A stretch of 14,536 nucleotides of DNA from contig DASWHK010000157.1 of the NCBI GenBank assembly GCA_036398215.1, positions 1-14,536 on the forward strand. Direction: 5' to 3'. Each line of letters begins with the position of its first letter. The stretch's first letter is position 1. The notes below the pieces were generated by a model. It was given only the letters and a program-made list of their open reading frames with translations. It did not search any database and was not told where the DNA came from. Source of the DNA: DASWHK01 sp036398215. Lineage in GTDB: Bacteria; Acidobacteriota; UBA890. Shown here piece by piece: positions 6,255 through 12,861 of the stretch. Made by a program: the position numbers and the translations under genes.

Positions 6255-9242
6255 TCAGAGGATCTTGAGCGAGGCCATGAACTCATCCGACGACGGCCCG
6301 CTCTCCTGCCGCGCCCGGGCGTAGCCCAGCGAGAGGGTGGTGCTCAGGTTGGAGAAGATCACCATCTTGAGATCGACCTGTGCTCCGAGGTCGTACACCG
6401 TGCGCTCGAGCGCGCGGTCGTCGAACTCGGTGCGCAGCAGCGAGGAGAACAGCCCGACCTCCGCCCAGGTCAAGTAGAAGCCGGGGGTCCCGGCGTGCCG
6501 AAAGCGCAGCGGCGGCAGCATCCACTCGACCATGACCTTGCCGTAGTCGCGACCGCCGACCTCGTTGATCTCGAGCCCGGGGAAGCTCTCCGGCTGGCGG
6601 TAGCGGCGAGCCGCCTGATGGTCGACGTAGTTGTTGCCGAAGGCGCCGAAGTAGAAGCTCGCGGCGGGGTCGCCGGCGCGGCCGTCGGCGATGCCGGCGG
6701 AGCTGCGCAGCCAGAGCGAGGAGTGCGGGATCGGCAGCAGCCAACCGACGTCGAGGTCGCCGCTCAGGCGCGAAAAGGTATCGCCGGCGGCATGGCGGCC
6801 GCCGAGATGGAGCCGCCAACGCAGCCCCTGTTCTTCGGGCTCGGAGGCGCCGAGCGACTTCTCGACGAACTCGTAGCCGACCGTGACCCGCCCGTCCAGC
6901 AGGCGATCGGTGCCCGCCGCGATGTTCTGCGCCTCGGGCAGGGTCTCGAGGTTGCCCCAGCCGACCAGGCCGACATCGAGGGTCCAGCGCCGCGGCTCGT
7001 CGTAGCGCAGGACCTTGCTCCAGCTGGTGCCCAGCGAGTAGCCCCGGCGGCTCGTCTTGGTGGGCCCGAACAGGTCGTAGAAATCGGCGCGGTTGTAGGT
7101 CGCCTCGAGCCCCCAGCCCCAGTGGCGCAGGGAAACCTCGGCGTGCAGGCGCTCGTCGGTTGGCTGCTGCGTGTCGGGGGAGTAGGAAACGGCCAGATCG
7201 ATGCGGCTCAGGTTCAAGGAATCCGAGATGGTGGCCGCGAGGCCGGCGGCGGGCGAGTCCTTGTATTGCGCGACGATGGGATAGATCGAATCGAGGCTCA
7301 GGTGGCGCAGTGAATCGTAGGGCCCGCGAGCGACCTGGAGCGAGGCGGCATCGGTCGTCGCCGGCGAGGGGACCTTCCACTGCTTCAGCTCCGGCGAGCG
7401 CTCGACCAGGGACTGGCCGAGGAAGCGGATCGCGCCGACATGCTCCAGACGCCGTTCCGGCACCACCCCGGGCTGCAGGCCCTCGCCGGAGTAGCGGAAG
7501 ACCAGGAGCTCGTCGCCGCCGAGCGGCACGGGGCGGAAGAACCCGGTCTCGGCGTTGGTGAGGATGTCGATGTCCTTGTGCTCGAGATCGTAGCGGTAGA
7601 CGTTCGACACCCCCGAGTAGGCCGACGACCCGTAGAGATACCTGCCGTCGGGGGAGAAGACGAAATTCTCGGGCGCGCTCACCTCGAAGTCGTAGAGCGT
7701 CGCCAGCGAAACCTCGCCCGCGGCGAGCTCGGCGAGCGGGATCGCCACCAGCAGCTGGGAGCCGTCGACCCGCGCCAGCGAGCCGGTGAGCAGCCGGCCG
7801 TCGGGCGAGACGTCGATGTCATAGAGGTCGTCGCCGTAGGGGAACGAGTGCATCTGCTCCCACGTGGCGTAGGGCGGCTTCAGGCGCACCAGCGTCGAGA
7901 TACCGTTGAAGTGGCGGATGCCCCACAGCGCGCGGTCGGCGGCGGCAAAGGCGAGATCACCGATCCGGCCGTCGCGCATCAAGCGCTCGGTCTTGCGGGT
8001 GCGCAGGTCGACGGCGTAGAGGTCGCGCCAACCGTAGTTGTCGGCGGTGAAGAAGAGCTTCCCACCGGCCTGGTCGTAGGCCAGCGAGGTGACGTAGAAC
8101 AACGCCGGCCCGCGCACCTCGGCGATCTCCTCGCTCTTGCCGGTCGCCCGGTCGATGGCGATCACCGGGGCCATCTTGCCCAGGCTGCGTACGGCGACGT
8201 AGATCTTGTTCCGCGCCGGGTCGAGGAAGGCGCGCGAGACCGAGCCCAGCGGCACCGCCGACAGCGGCCGGAACGGGGTGATCGGCTGCCGCCGGACCGA
8301 CTCCAGGTTGCGCCGCTGCCAGTCGCGCTCGAAGGCGATCCAGCGCCGCCACTCGGTGTCCAGGCTGACGCCGTAGACGTGCCGGAACTGGCGTGAGAAG
8401 TAGGCCTCGCTGCCCGGCCGCCGGCCGGTCCACTCGATCAGCTTCTGCGGGCCGTACTGATGGGCGAGGTAGGTCATGAAGCGCGTGCCATAGAGATAGG
8501 CGTTGACCCCGACCTGGAAGTCGCTCGCCGTGCCTTCGGATTCGAGGCCCACCACGTCCCAGAAGGGCGCCTCGTCGAGGACCATCGAGCGGAAGGTCAT
8601 CTCGTCGTAGGCGCCGAGGGCGCGGCCCAGCCCACCCGCCATCCAGGTCTCGAGGAACACCGCGATGCCCTCGTGATACCAGCGCGGCGCGTTCCACCGC
8701 GGGTTGGTGAGGTAGTTGTAGAAGATCGACTCCGGATGGGCGGCGACCGGCTGCACCTTGCCGCGGAAGAGGCCGCGGAAGCGCAGGTCCCGGCCGGTCG
8801 CCTGATCCATGGTGACGACGTGCGCCATCTCGTGGTTGGCCATCCAGAACATCCGGTCGACCGCCGGCACGGTGTCGTAGACGTAGCTGAACGGGGCGAT
8901 GCCGAGGTCGACGAAGTTGGTCGGCACGGTGTTGGCGCCGCCGTGGCCGAAGTCGCTGAAGTCTTCGAGCAGGATGGCCACGGGCTCGCGCGAGTCGTAG
9001 CCGTAGAGCTGGCGGTGGAAACGCAGCGCGTTCTCGGTGCAGGCGGCGACGTGCGGGGCCACGAACTCGACCAAGCCGCCGACGCTGCGCAGCTTCACAT
9101 CAGGGAGATCGTAGGCCGTGAGCTGAGCGGCGAGCGGCGAGGCGGCGAGGAGCCCGGAGAGCACGAGGATGCGGCAAAGGAAAACCGGACCGACGCCACG
9201 GGGCGCCGGTCCGGACCTTGAGGTCTGGGCCTGCCGACTCAA
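6255..9242 (-). CDS. Exported gluzincin-type metallopeptidase with beta-propeller and outer-membrane barrel domain
   Basis: 995 aa if started at TTG 9242. A signal segment (about 20-41, VFLCRILVLSGLLA ... LAAQ) is followed by a peptidase domain at about 60-310 with HEMAH (His138, Glu139, His142) and a probable third zinc ligand, Glu192 in WYHEGIAVFLE, as in peptidase MA-like gluzincins. A TolB/WD40-type propeller at about 320-610 shows repeated VSPDGR/FSPDGRYLY blades. The C-terminal part, about 650-995, alternates beta-strands with aromatic girdles and FGAFGNNYVD, an Omp85-like barrel look. It is probably outer-membrane-anchored and acts on the surface or in the periplasm; the substrate is unknown. 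The start is unresolved: TTG 9242 overlaps the preceding stop (TTGA) and gives a basic n-region, while GTG 9164 gives a signal peptide with almost no n-region. The terminator at 9176-9214 lies inside the longer version. Confidence 0.85.
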   Translation of the reverse strand: MSRQAQTSRSGPAPRGVGPVFLCRILVLSGLLAASPLAAQLTAYDLPDVKLRSVGGLVEFVAPHVAACTENALRFHRQLYGYDSREPVAILLEDFSDFGHGGANTVPTNFVDLGIAPFSYVYDTVPAVDRMFWMANHEMAHVVTMDQATGRDLRFRGLFRGKVQPVAAHPESIFYNYLTNPRWNAPRWYHEGIAVFLETWMAGGLGRALGAYDEMTFRSMVLDEAPFWDVVGLESEGTASDFQVGVNAYLYGTRFMTYLAHQYGPQKLIEWTGRRPGSEAYFSRQFRHVYGVSLDTEWRRWIAFERDWQRRNLESVRRQPITPFRPLSAVPLGSVSRAFLDPARNKIYVAVRSLGKMAPVIAIDRATGKSEEIAEVRGPALFYVTSLAYDQAGGKLFFTADNYGWRDLYAVDLRTRKTERLMRDGRIGDLAFAAADRALWGIRHFNGISTLVRLKPPYATWEQMHSFPYGDDLYDIDVSPDGRLLTGSLARVDGSQLLVAIPLAELAAGEVSLATLYDFEVSAPENFVFSPDGRYLYGSSAYSGVSNVYRYDLEHKDIDILTNAETGFFRPVPLGGDELLVFRYSGEGLQPGVVPERRLEHVGAIRFLGQSLVERSPELKQWKVPSPATTDAASLQVARGPYDSLRHLSLDSIYPIVAQYKDSPAAGLAATISDSLNLSRIDLAVSYSPDTQQPTDERLHAEVSLRHWGWGLEATYNRADFYDLFGPTKTSRRGYSLGTSWSKVLRYDEPRRWTLDVGLVGWGNLETLPEAQNIAAGTDRLLDGRVTVGYEFVEKSLGASEPEEQGLRWRLHLGGRHAAGDTFSRLSGDLDVGWLLPIPHSSLWLRSSAGIADGRAGDPAASFYFGAFGNNYVDHQAARRYRQPESFPGLEINEVGGRDYGKVMVEWMLPPLRFRHAGTPGFYLTWAEVGLFSSLLRTEFDDRALERTVYDLGAQVDLKMVIFSNLSTTLSLGYARARQESGPSSDEFMASLKIL
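9176..9214 (-). terminator. Rho-independent terminator after the nonapeptide-repeat gene
   Basis: In minus-strand RNA, a 13-bp stem (9214-9202 with 9197-9185) closes on a 4-nt loop and is followed by UUUUCCUUU at 9184-9176. The single imperfect position is a G-U pair in minus-strand RNA but an A-C mismatch on the plus strand, which supports minus-strand use. It starts 25 nt after the repeat gene's stop codon and ends 12 nt before the GTG at 9164, so it also lies in the 5' end of the peptidase gene. Peptidase and PrsW expression would then need read-through or a promoter I cannot see. Confidence 0.8.
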
Positions 9243-10567
9243 TTCGCCCTGGCGTTGCGCAGCGCCGAGTTGGCCACCGCCGCGCGCAGCCGGTCGTTGG
9301 CGAACGCCAGGCGCACCCGGTCGTTGGCCAGCGCCGCCCGCAGGCCGGCGTTGGCGAAGACCGCCCGCATGCTGGCGCTGGCGAAGGCGGCGCGCAGCTG
9401 GCCGTTGGCGGCCACCGCTCGCATCGCATCGGAAGCGAGCACCGCCCGCAGGTTGGCGTTGGCCATCAGGTCGCGCAGCTGCGCACTGGCGAACACCGCC
9501 CGCGCCCGGTCGTCGGCCAGCGCCGCCCGCAGCGAGTCGGCGGCGAGGACGGCCCGGAGCTGCTGGCTCGCCATGGCGTCGCGCAGCTGGGCATCGGCGA
9601 GGGCGGCCCGCATCTCGGAGCTCGCCAGCAGAGCGCGCAGCTGGCCGTTGGCGGCCACGTCGCGCATCGCCGCGTTGGTGAACGCCGCCCGCAGCGCCCC
9701 GTTGGCGAGCACCGCCCGCAGGTTGGCGTCGGCGAAAGCTGCCCGCATCGCGTCGCTGGCGAACACCGCCCGGGCCCGATCGTCGGCCAGAACGGCCCGC
9801 ATCTCGGCGCTGGCGGCTATCTGGTCGTCGGCGAGCGCGGCGCGCAGGGCGTCGGCGGTGAAGGCGGCCCGCGCGCGGTCGTCGGCGAGCGCCGCCCGCA
9901 TCCGATCGCTGGCCAGGGCGGCGCGCAGGGCGTCGCTGGCCAGCACGTCGCGCAGCGCCTGGTTGGCGGCCACGGCGCGGAACTGGCCGTCGGCGAAGAC
10001 CGCCCGCATCGTGTCGCTGGCCATCGCGTCGCGCAGTTGGGCGTTGGCGAGCGCAGCGCGCAGCGCGGCACTGGCGAAGACGGCCCGCAGACGATCGCTG
10101 GCCAGGGCATCGCGCAGCTGGGCGTTGGCCACGGCGTTGCGGAAGGCGTCGGTGGCGAACACCGCCCGCACCCGGTCGTCGGCGAAGGCGGCGCGCAGCT
10201 TGTCGTCGGCGAGCGCGGCGCGCATCTCGGCGCTGGCGAACAGGTCGCGCAGCTGGGCGTTGGCGAAGACCGCCTTCATGTCGGCGCTGGTGAAGGCGGC
10301 GCGCGCGTTGGCGTCGGCCATCAGCTCCTGGAACTCCCGGCTCTGGACGACCTGCTGGACCTCGGGGTCCTGCAGCTTGATGTCTTCGCTGGAGAGCGGC
10401 GTCGAGCGATAGCGCTCGGCTTTCTCGACCCCGCCGATCGAGCCGGCGGACTGCTCGGCGGGAGGCACTCCCGCCTGGCGCAGGATGAACACCACCGCCA
10501 CGGCCACGATGGCGATCCCCAACACGATCCACATTCCCTTGCTCTTGTTTCGGCTGCTGTCGCTCAT
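9239..10567 (-). CDS. Single-pass membrane protein built of tandem nonapeptide repeats
   Basis: 442 aa. Residues 1-11 are polar and basic, 12-29 form one transmembrane helix (MWIVLGIAIVAVAVVFIL), 30-67 are a linker, and 68-442 are 42 back-to-back units of nine residues. The consensus is x-x-[L/M]-R-[A/D]-x-[F/L]-A-[D/S/N], for example DALRAALAD and DRARAVFAS. Unit 21 is short (DQIAAS). The first two units (PEVQQVVQS, REFQELMAD) are the most divergent. I recognise no catalytic motif and no named family; this is not the Gly/Asp-rich RTX nonapeptide. The start at 10567 is set by a strong GGAAGGGGG ribosome binding site and by the transmembrane segment; a longer frame upstream is not supported. 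The gene follows the sigma operon, with its own copy of the CCAAC-N17-GGTA motif, and ends at a terminator. Confidence 0.92.
   Translation of the reverse strand: MSDSSRNKSKGMWIVLGIAIVAVAVVFILRQAGVPPAEQSAGSIGGVEKAERYRSTPLSSEDIKLQDPEVQQVVQSREFQELMADANARAAFTSADMKAVFANAQLRDLFASAEMRAALADDKLRAAFADDRVRAVFATDAFRNAVANAQLRDALASDRLRAVFASAALRAALANAQLRDAMASDTMRAVFADGQFRAVAANQALRDVLASDALRAALASDRMRAALADDRARAAFTADALRAALADDQIAASAEMRAVLADDRARAVFASDAMRAAFADANLRAVLANGALRAAFTNAAMRDVAANGQLRALLASSEMRAALADAQLRDAMASQQLRAVLAADSLRAALADDRARAVFASAQLRDLMANANLRAVLASDAMRAVAANGQLRAAFASASMRAVFANAGLRAALANDRVRLAFANDRLRAAVANSALRNARAN
9242..10366 (-). repeat. 27-bp tandem repeat array coding 42 nonapeptides
   Basis: 1125 bp made of 27-bp units, with one unit shortened to 18 bp at 9809-9826. 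Unit count times length equals the protein residues exactly (41 x 9 + 6 = 375). At the DNA level the units are diverged but keep GCC/GCG-rich cores such as GCCGCC and CGC. The phase keeps several frames free of stops on both strands, which creates long spurious reading frames here. The array runs right to the stop codon with no cap domain. Confidence 0.9.
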
Positions 10568-10600
10568 GACGAACCCCCTTCCATGGGATCTGAGCTTCTC
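10558..10600 (-). promoter_or_regulatory. Ribosome binding site that fixes the start of the nonapeptide-repeat gene
   Basis: Read on the minus strand, GGAAGGGGG lies a few bases before ATG at 10567-10565, which opens MSDSSRNKSKG. It is one of the strongest ribosome binding sites in the window and rules in favour of this start over the in-frame ATG at 10720, which lies inside the anti-sigma gene. Confidence 0.7.
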
Positions 10601-10628
10601 GCTTGGAATCCGACTCGCTCGTCTCAAG

Positions 10629-10654
10629 TACCGGTCCGGGCGGAGAAAGGTTGG
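10629..10654 (-). promoter_or_regulatory. Putative ECF sigma promoter of the nonapeptide-repeat gene
   Basis: On the minus strand CCAAC (10654-10650) is followed after exactly 17 nt by GGTA (10632-10629). The same pair at the same spacing stands before the sigma gene at 11997-11972, and both have TTTC just after the -35 element. An AAC core in the -35 is typical of ECF promoters. The motif begins 11 nt after the anti-sigma stop codon, in a 97-bp gap, and would give a leader of about 50 nt. Confidence 0.65.
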
Positions 10655-10664
10655 TGCACAGTCC

Positions 10665-11423
10665 TTAGATCGCCGGCAGGTCGGCGAGCCGGAGCGTCCG
10701 CCGCAGGACCGTCGACCCACCGCTCTCGACGGTCATCTCGATCGGCGCCTCCGGGTGGGCGGGCCGGACCTCGATCCGATACCGCCCCGCGGCGAGCGGC
10801 GGGGAGGTCAGCGCACCACCCGCCTTTTCGACCGCCACCGGGGTCCCACCGGGCGCGGCGAGTTGAACCAGGTCGAGGCCGCCACCGCCGGTCAGGGAGA
10901 AGGTCGCCGGGGCGGCCCCGGTCAGGGTGAGCTCCAGGCTCAGCAGCCCGTCCAGCCGGGCCGCCGCCAGGCTGCCGGCGCCACGGTCGAGCGGCCAGAC
11001 CGCGCTGCTCTTGGTTGGCACCATCGCGCCGGTCAGATCGCGGACGTCGACCTCGCCGGTCGGCGAGCGGCGGATCTCGACGAAGACCCCGATGGCCACG
11101 CCGAGGGCGACGCCGGCGGCGACGTAGGCGAGGCGGGACGAGAGCGGCGCCGCGCGCCACCAGCCGAGCCGCCGCGCCGGCCGGCGCAGCGGCACGACCG
11201 GGCGGCCGGCGCCGGCGAGGGCCGCGTCGATCCGCGACCGCAGCTCGGCCGGGGGCTCGACCAGGGACAGGCCGGCGAGGAGCCTCGCCGTCGCCTCGAC
11301 GCCGGCCGCCGTCTGCCGGGCCTCGGGGTCGGCGGACAGCCGCGCGGCGAGCTCGACCGCCCGGTCGGCCGGCAGCTCGCCGTCGACCCGTTGCCAGAGC
11401 AGCTCCTCGATCGGCGTCGTCAT
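10665..11423 (-). CDS. Membrane-bound anti-sigma factor, partner of the upstream ECF sigma factor
   Basis: 252 aa. An N-terminal cytoplasmic helical part (1-70, starting TTPIEELLWQRVDGELP) has the general look of anti-sigma domains but lacks the HxxxCxxC zinc motif. A Pro/Arg-rich stretch leads to one transmembrane helix at about 98-117. The extracytoplasmic part, 118-252, is beta-rich and Gly-rich, of no family I recognise. Its ATG overlaps the sigma stop codon by 4 bp (ATGA), the usual translational coupling of sigma/anti-sigma pairs. It would hold the sigma factor inactive at the inner membrane until a signal releases it, possibly by the PrsW-type protease encoded downstream. The function is assigned from position, topology and coupling rather than a strong domain match. 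Confidence 0.8.
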   Translation of the reverse strand: MTTPIEELLWQRVDGELPADRAVELAARLSADPEARQTAAGVEATARLLAGLSLVEPPAELRSRIDAALAGAGRPVVPLRRPARRLGWWRAAPLSSRLAYVAAGVALGVAIGVFVEIRRSPTGEVDVRDLTGAMVPTKSSAVWPLDRGAGSLAAARLDGLLSLELTLTGAAPATFSLTGGGGLDLVQLAAPGGTPVAVEKAGGALTSPPLAAGRYRIEVRPAHPEAPIEMTVESGGSTVLRRTLRLADLPAI

Positions 11424-11968
11424 CGGAGACCGCCGAGCCCGAGCTCCACCAACACCCCGCGCAGCTGCTGGCGGGCCGCGAACAGCCGCGACTTGACCGT
11501 CTTCTGCGGCAGCTCCAGAATTTCGCCCATCTCGTCGTAGCTGAGATCGAGGAAGTGCCGCAGCACGATCACCACGCGGTGGGACAGGCTGAGCCGCAGC
11601 AGGGCCTGCTGGATGGACGCGGCGCGCTCCCGGCTCTCAGCCCGGGCGTCGGGCAGGGGACCCGGCGCCGCAACCTCGGCCGGCAGCTCCTCGGCGACCA
11701 GGCGCGGCCGTACCAGGTCGAGCGCCTCGTGGACCGCGATCCGATAGAACCAGCTGAAGAAACGGCGGCTGGGATCGAAGCGCCCGAGGTTCTGGTAGGC
11801 CTTGATGAAAGCGTCCTGGGTGGCGTCCATGGCGTCCTCGCGGTTGCCGGTGATGCGCAGCGCCAAGTTGAAGATCGGGCGCTGGTACTTGTCGACCAAG
11901 CTGCCGAAGGCATCGGGGTCGCCCCGGAGGACCGCTTCCACGATGGCGACGTCCGTGTCTCTCGGCAT
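11420..11968 (-). CDS. ECF-type sigma-70 family RNA polymerase sigma factor
   Basis: 182 aa. Region 2 at about 21-88 recognises the -10 and binds core (FGSLVDKYQRPIFNLALRIT, the acidic EDAMDATQDAFIKAY helix, FFSWFYRIAVHEALD). A Pro/Glu-rich linker spans about 89-115. Region 4 at 117-172 has the helix-turn-helix LSYDEMGEILELPQKTVKSRLFAARQQLR split over two helices. There is no region 1 or 3, as in ECF factors. The start at 11968 gives the usual short N-terminus; no ribosome binding site is visible, and the motif at 11972-11997 places the expected transcription start at or beside the ATG, so the message may be leaderless. It is coupled to the anti-sigma gene by a 4-bp overlap. The likely targets are its own operon and the repeat gene. 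Confidence 0.93.
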   Translation of the reverse strand: MPRDTDVAIVEAVLRGDPDAFGSLVDKYQRPIFNLALRITGNREDAMDATQDAFIKAYQNLGRFDPSRRFFSWFYRIAVHEALDLVRPRLVAEELPAEVAAPGPLPDARAESRERAASIQQALLRLSLSHRVVIVLRHFLDLSYDEMGEILELPQKTVKSRLFAARQQLRGVLVELGLGGLR

Positions 11969-11971
11969 AAC

Positions 11972-11997
11972 TACCGCCGGCCGGGGAAGAAAGTTGG
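11972..11997 (-). promoter_or_regulatory. Putative autoregulatory ECF promoter before the sigma gene
   Basis: Minus-strand CCAAC (11997-11993), 17 nt, then GGTA (11975-11972), within the 73-bp gap between the STAS gene stop and the sigma ATG. It is identical in both boxes and in spacing to the motif at 10629-10654. GGTA ends 3 nt before the ATG, so the transcript would begin at about the start codon. The role is inferred from the match and from the habit of ECF factors to drive their own operons. Confidence 0.65.
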
Positions 11998-12041
11998 CGC
12001 GTTCGCCGGCATGACCCCCTGTGCCCCCGCGGCGGCGGTCG

Positions 12042-12326
12042 CTAGTCGATCGGCAGGACCGAATCGAGCCCCGAGAGCCGGAACAGCTCCTGAAGGTGCG
12101 GCGACAGATGGACCAGGCGGGCCGAGGCGCCCTGCTTGGCGAGCCGGAGCTGGAGCGCGACGAGCAGGCCCAGACCGGAGCTCGAAATGTAGGACAGGTC
12201 CTGGCAGTCGATGATGCACGACGCCTGGACGCTGCGCAGCACCTGCCTGGCCTTCTCCTCCTGCGAGGCGTCGAAGCGCCCCGCCAGCAGCACACGATCC
12301 CCCGCGGCGAGCTCGATCGAGAACAT
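12042..12326 (-). CDS. STAS-domain anti-sigma factor antagonist (RsbV/SpoIIAA-like)
   Basis: 94 aa, the full length of a single STAS domain. The phosphoacceptor loop is DLSYISSSGLGLLVAL, with Ser49 in the place of the serine phosphorylated in SpoIIAA/RsbV (the first Ser of SSG). In the partner-switching scheme the unphosphorylated form binds the RsbW-like kinase and frees that kinase's target; phosphorylation resets it. Its ATG directly follows the stop codon of the RsbW-like gene (TGAATG), which implies coupled translation and fixed ratios. The partner it acts on besides that kinase is unknown. Confidence 0.92.
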   Translation of the reverse strand: MFSIELAAGDRVLLAGRFDASQEEKARQVLRSVQASCIIDCQDLSYISSSGLGLLVALQLRLAKQGASARLVHLSPHLQELFRLSGLDSVLPID

Positions 12327-12743
12327 TCAGTCCAACCTCTTGCGCAGCGAGACCTTGAGCGCCCGGTGACGGTACTCGAAGGAAACCTTGTCGACCAGGG
12401 ACTTGACCAGGTGAAGCCCGAGGCCGCCAGGACGCCGCTGCTCGAGTGGGGCGTGGACGTCGACCGGCGGCGCATCCTCGAGCGAGAACGGCTCGACGTC
12501 GAAATCCGTCAGCTCGACCACCGCTTCGTGGGCCCGGCGTTCGACCGCGATCAGGATCTCGCTGCCCGGTCCGACGTTGTACTTGACGAAGTTGGTGAAA
12601 ATCTCCTCGGTGGCGACGTTCAAGCGGAACTCGACGTCCGGTCCCAAGCCCTCGGCGTCGACGAACTCCTTGAGCAGGGCGAACACCTGGTCGAGCGAGG
12701 AGATGGCCTTGGCGAAGCGGCGCTCACGGCGGGTAGAAGCCAG
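12327..12743 (-). CDS. RsbW/SpoIIAB-like serine kinase anti-sigma regulatory factor
   Basis: 138 aa from the CTG at 12743, the usual size of the family. The GHKL ATPase fold is visible: N-box EEIFTNFVKYN at about residue 50, a changed G1 region (TDFDVEPF, where DxG is usual) and the G2 loop RRPGGLGLHLVKSL. Such proteins bind a sigma factor or other target and phosphorylate their STAS antagonist, here the next gene. The start is odd: a strong GGAGGAGG lies at 12755-12748, followed by c, ATT (12746-12744) and CTG (12743-12741), with no ATG, GTG or TTG at proper spacing. TTG 12764 precedes the ribosome binding site. The frame extends to an ATG at 12875 inside the kinase gene, which is unlikely. 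It is the first gene of the minus-strand signalling cluster. Confidence 0.85.
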   Translation of the reverse strand: MASTRRERRFAKAISSLDQVFALLKEFVDAEGLGPDVEFRLNVATEEIFTNFVKYNVGPGSEILIAVERRAHEAVVELTDFDVEPFSLEDAPPVDVHAPLEQRRPGGLGLHLVKSLVDKVSFEYRHRALKVSLRKRLD

Positions 12744-12861
12744 AATGCCTCCTCCGGATGACAACCGTTCTAACCGGGCTTTGGGGCGCAAGTCTACACC
12801 TCTCGCCGGCTGCGCGACCGCCGGGCGTGAAACCGCGGTACGCTGACAGCGAGCGTCCCTC

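Noticed and set aside
3902..7313. Long plus-strand frames opposite the oxygenase, PrsW and peptidase genes
   Set aside because: They are antisense shadows, rich in Gln, Arg, Glu and Gly; the minus-strand genes carry the catalytic motifs.
9242..10366. The 27-bp array as a CRISPR or non-coding satellite
   Set aside because: There is no repeat-spacer alternation, units are diverged with coding-type changes, and the frame is kept with a stop and a terminator at the end.
6255..10532. A 1425-aa minus-strand frame fusing the peptidase to an Arg/Gly-rich N-terminal part
   Set aside because: The extra 430 residues are the nonapeptide array read in another frame; the 27-bp period keeps it free of stops. 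The repeat gene in its own frame has a strong ribosome binding site and transmembrane segment.
9218..10930. A 570-aa plus-strand frame rich in Gly, Val, Glu and Arg with visible periodicity
   Set aside because: It is antisense to the repeat gene and anti-sigma gene, and its periodicity follows from the 27-bp units. There is no ribosome binding site and no family-like residues.
11420..12475. A 351-aa minus-strand frame giving the sigma factor a long N-terminal extension
   Set aside because: The extension is the STAS and RsbW-like genes in another frame; the sigma domain begins properly at 11968.
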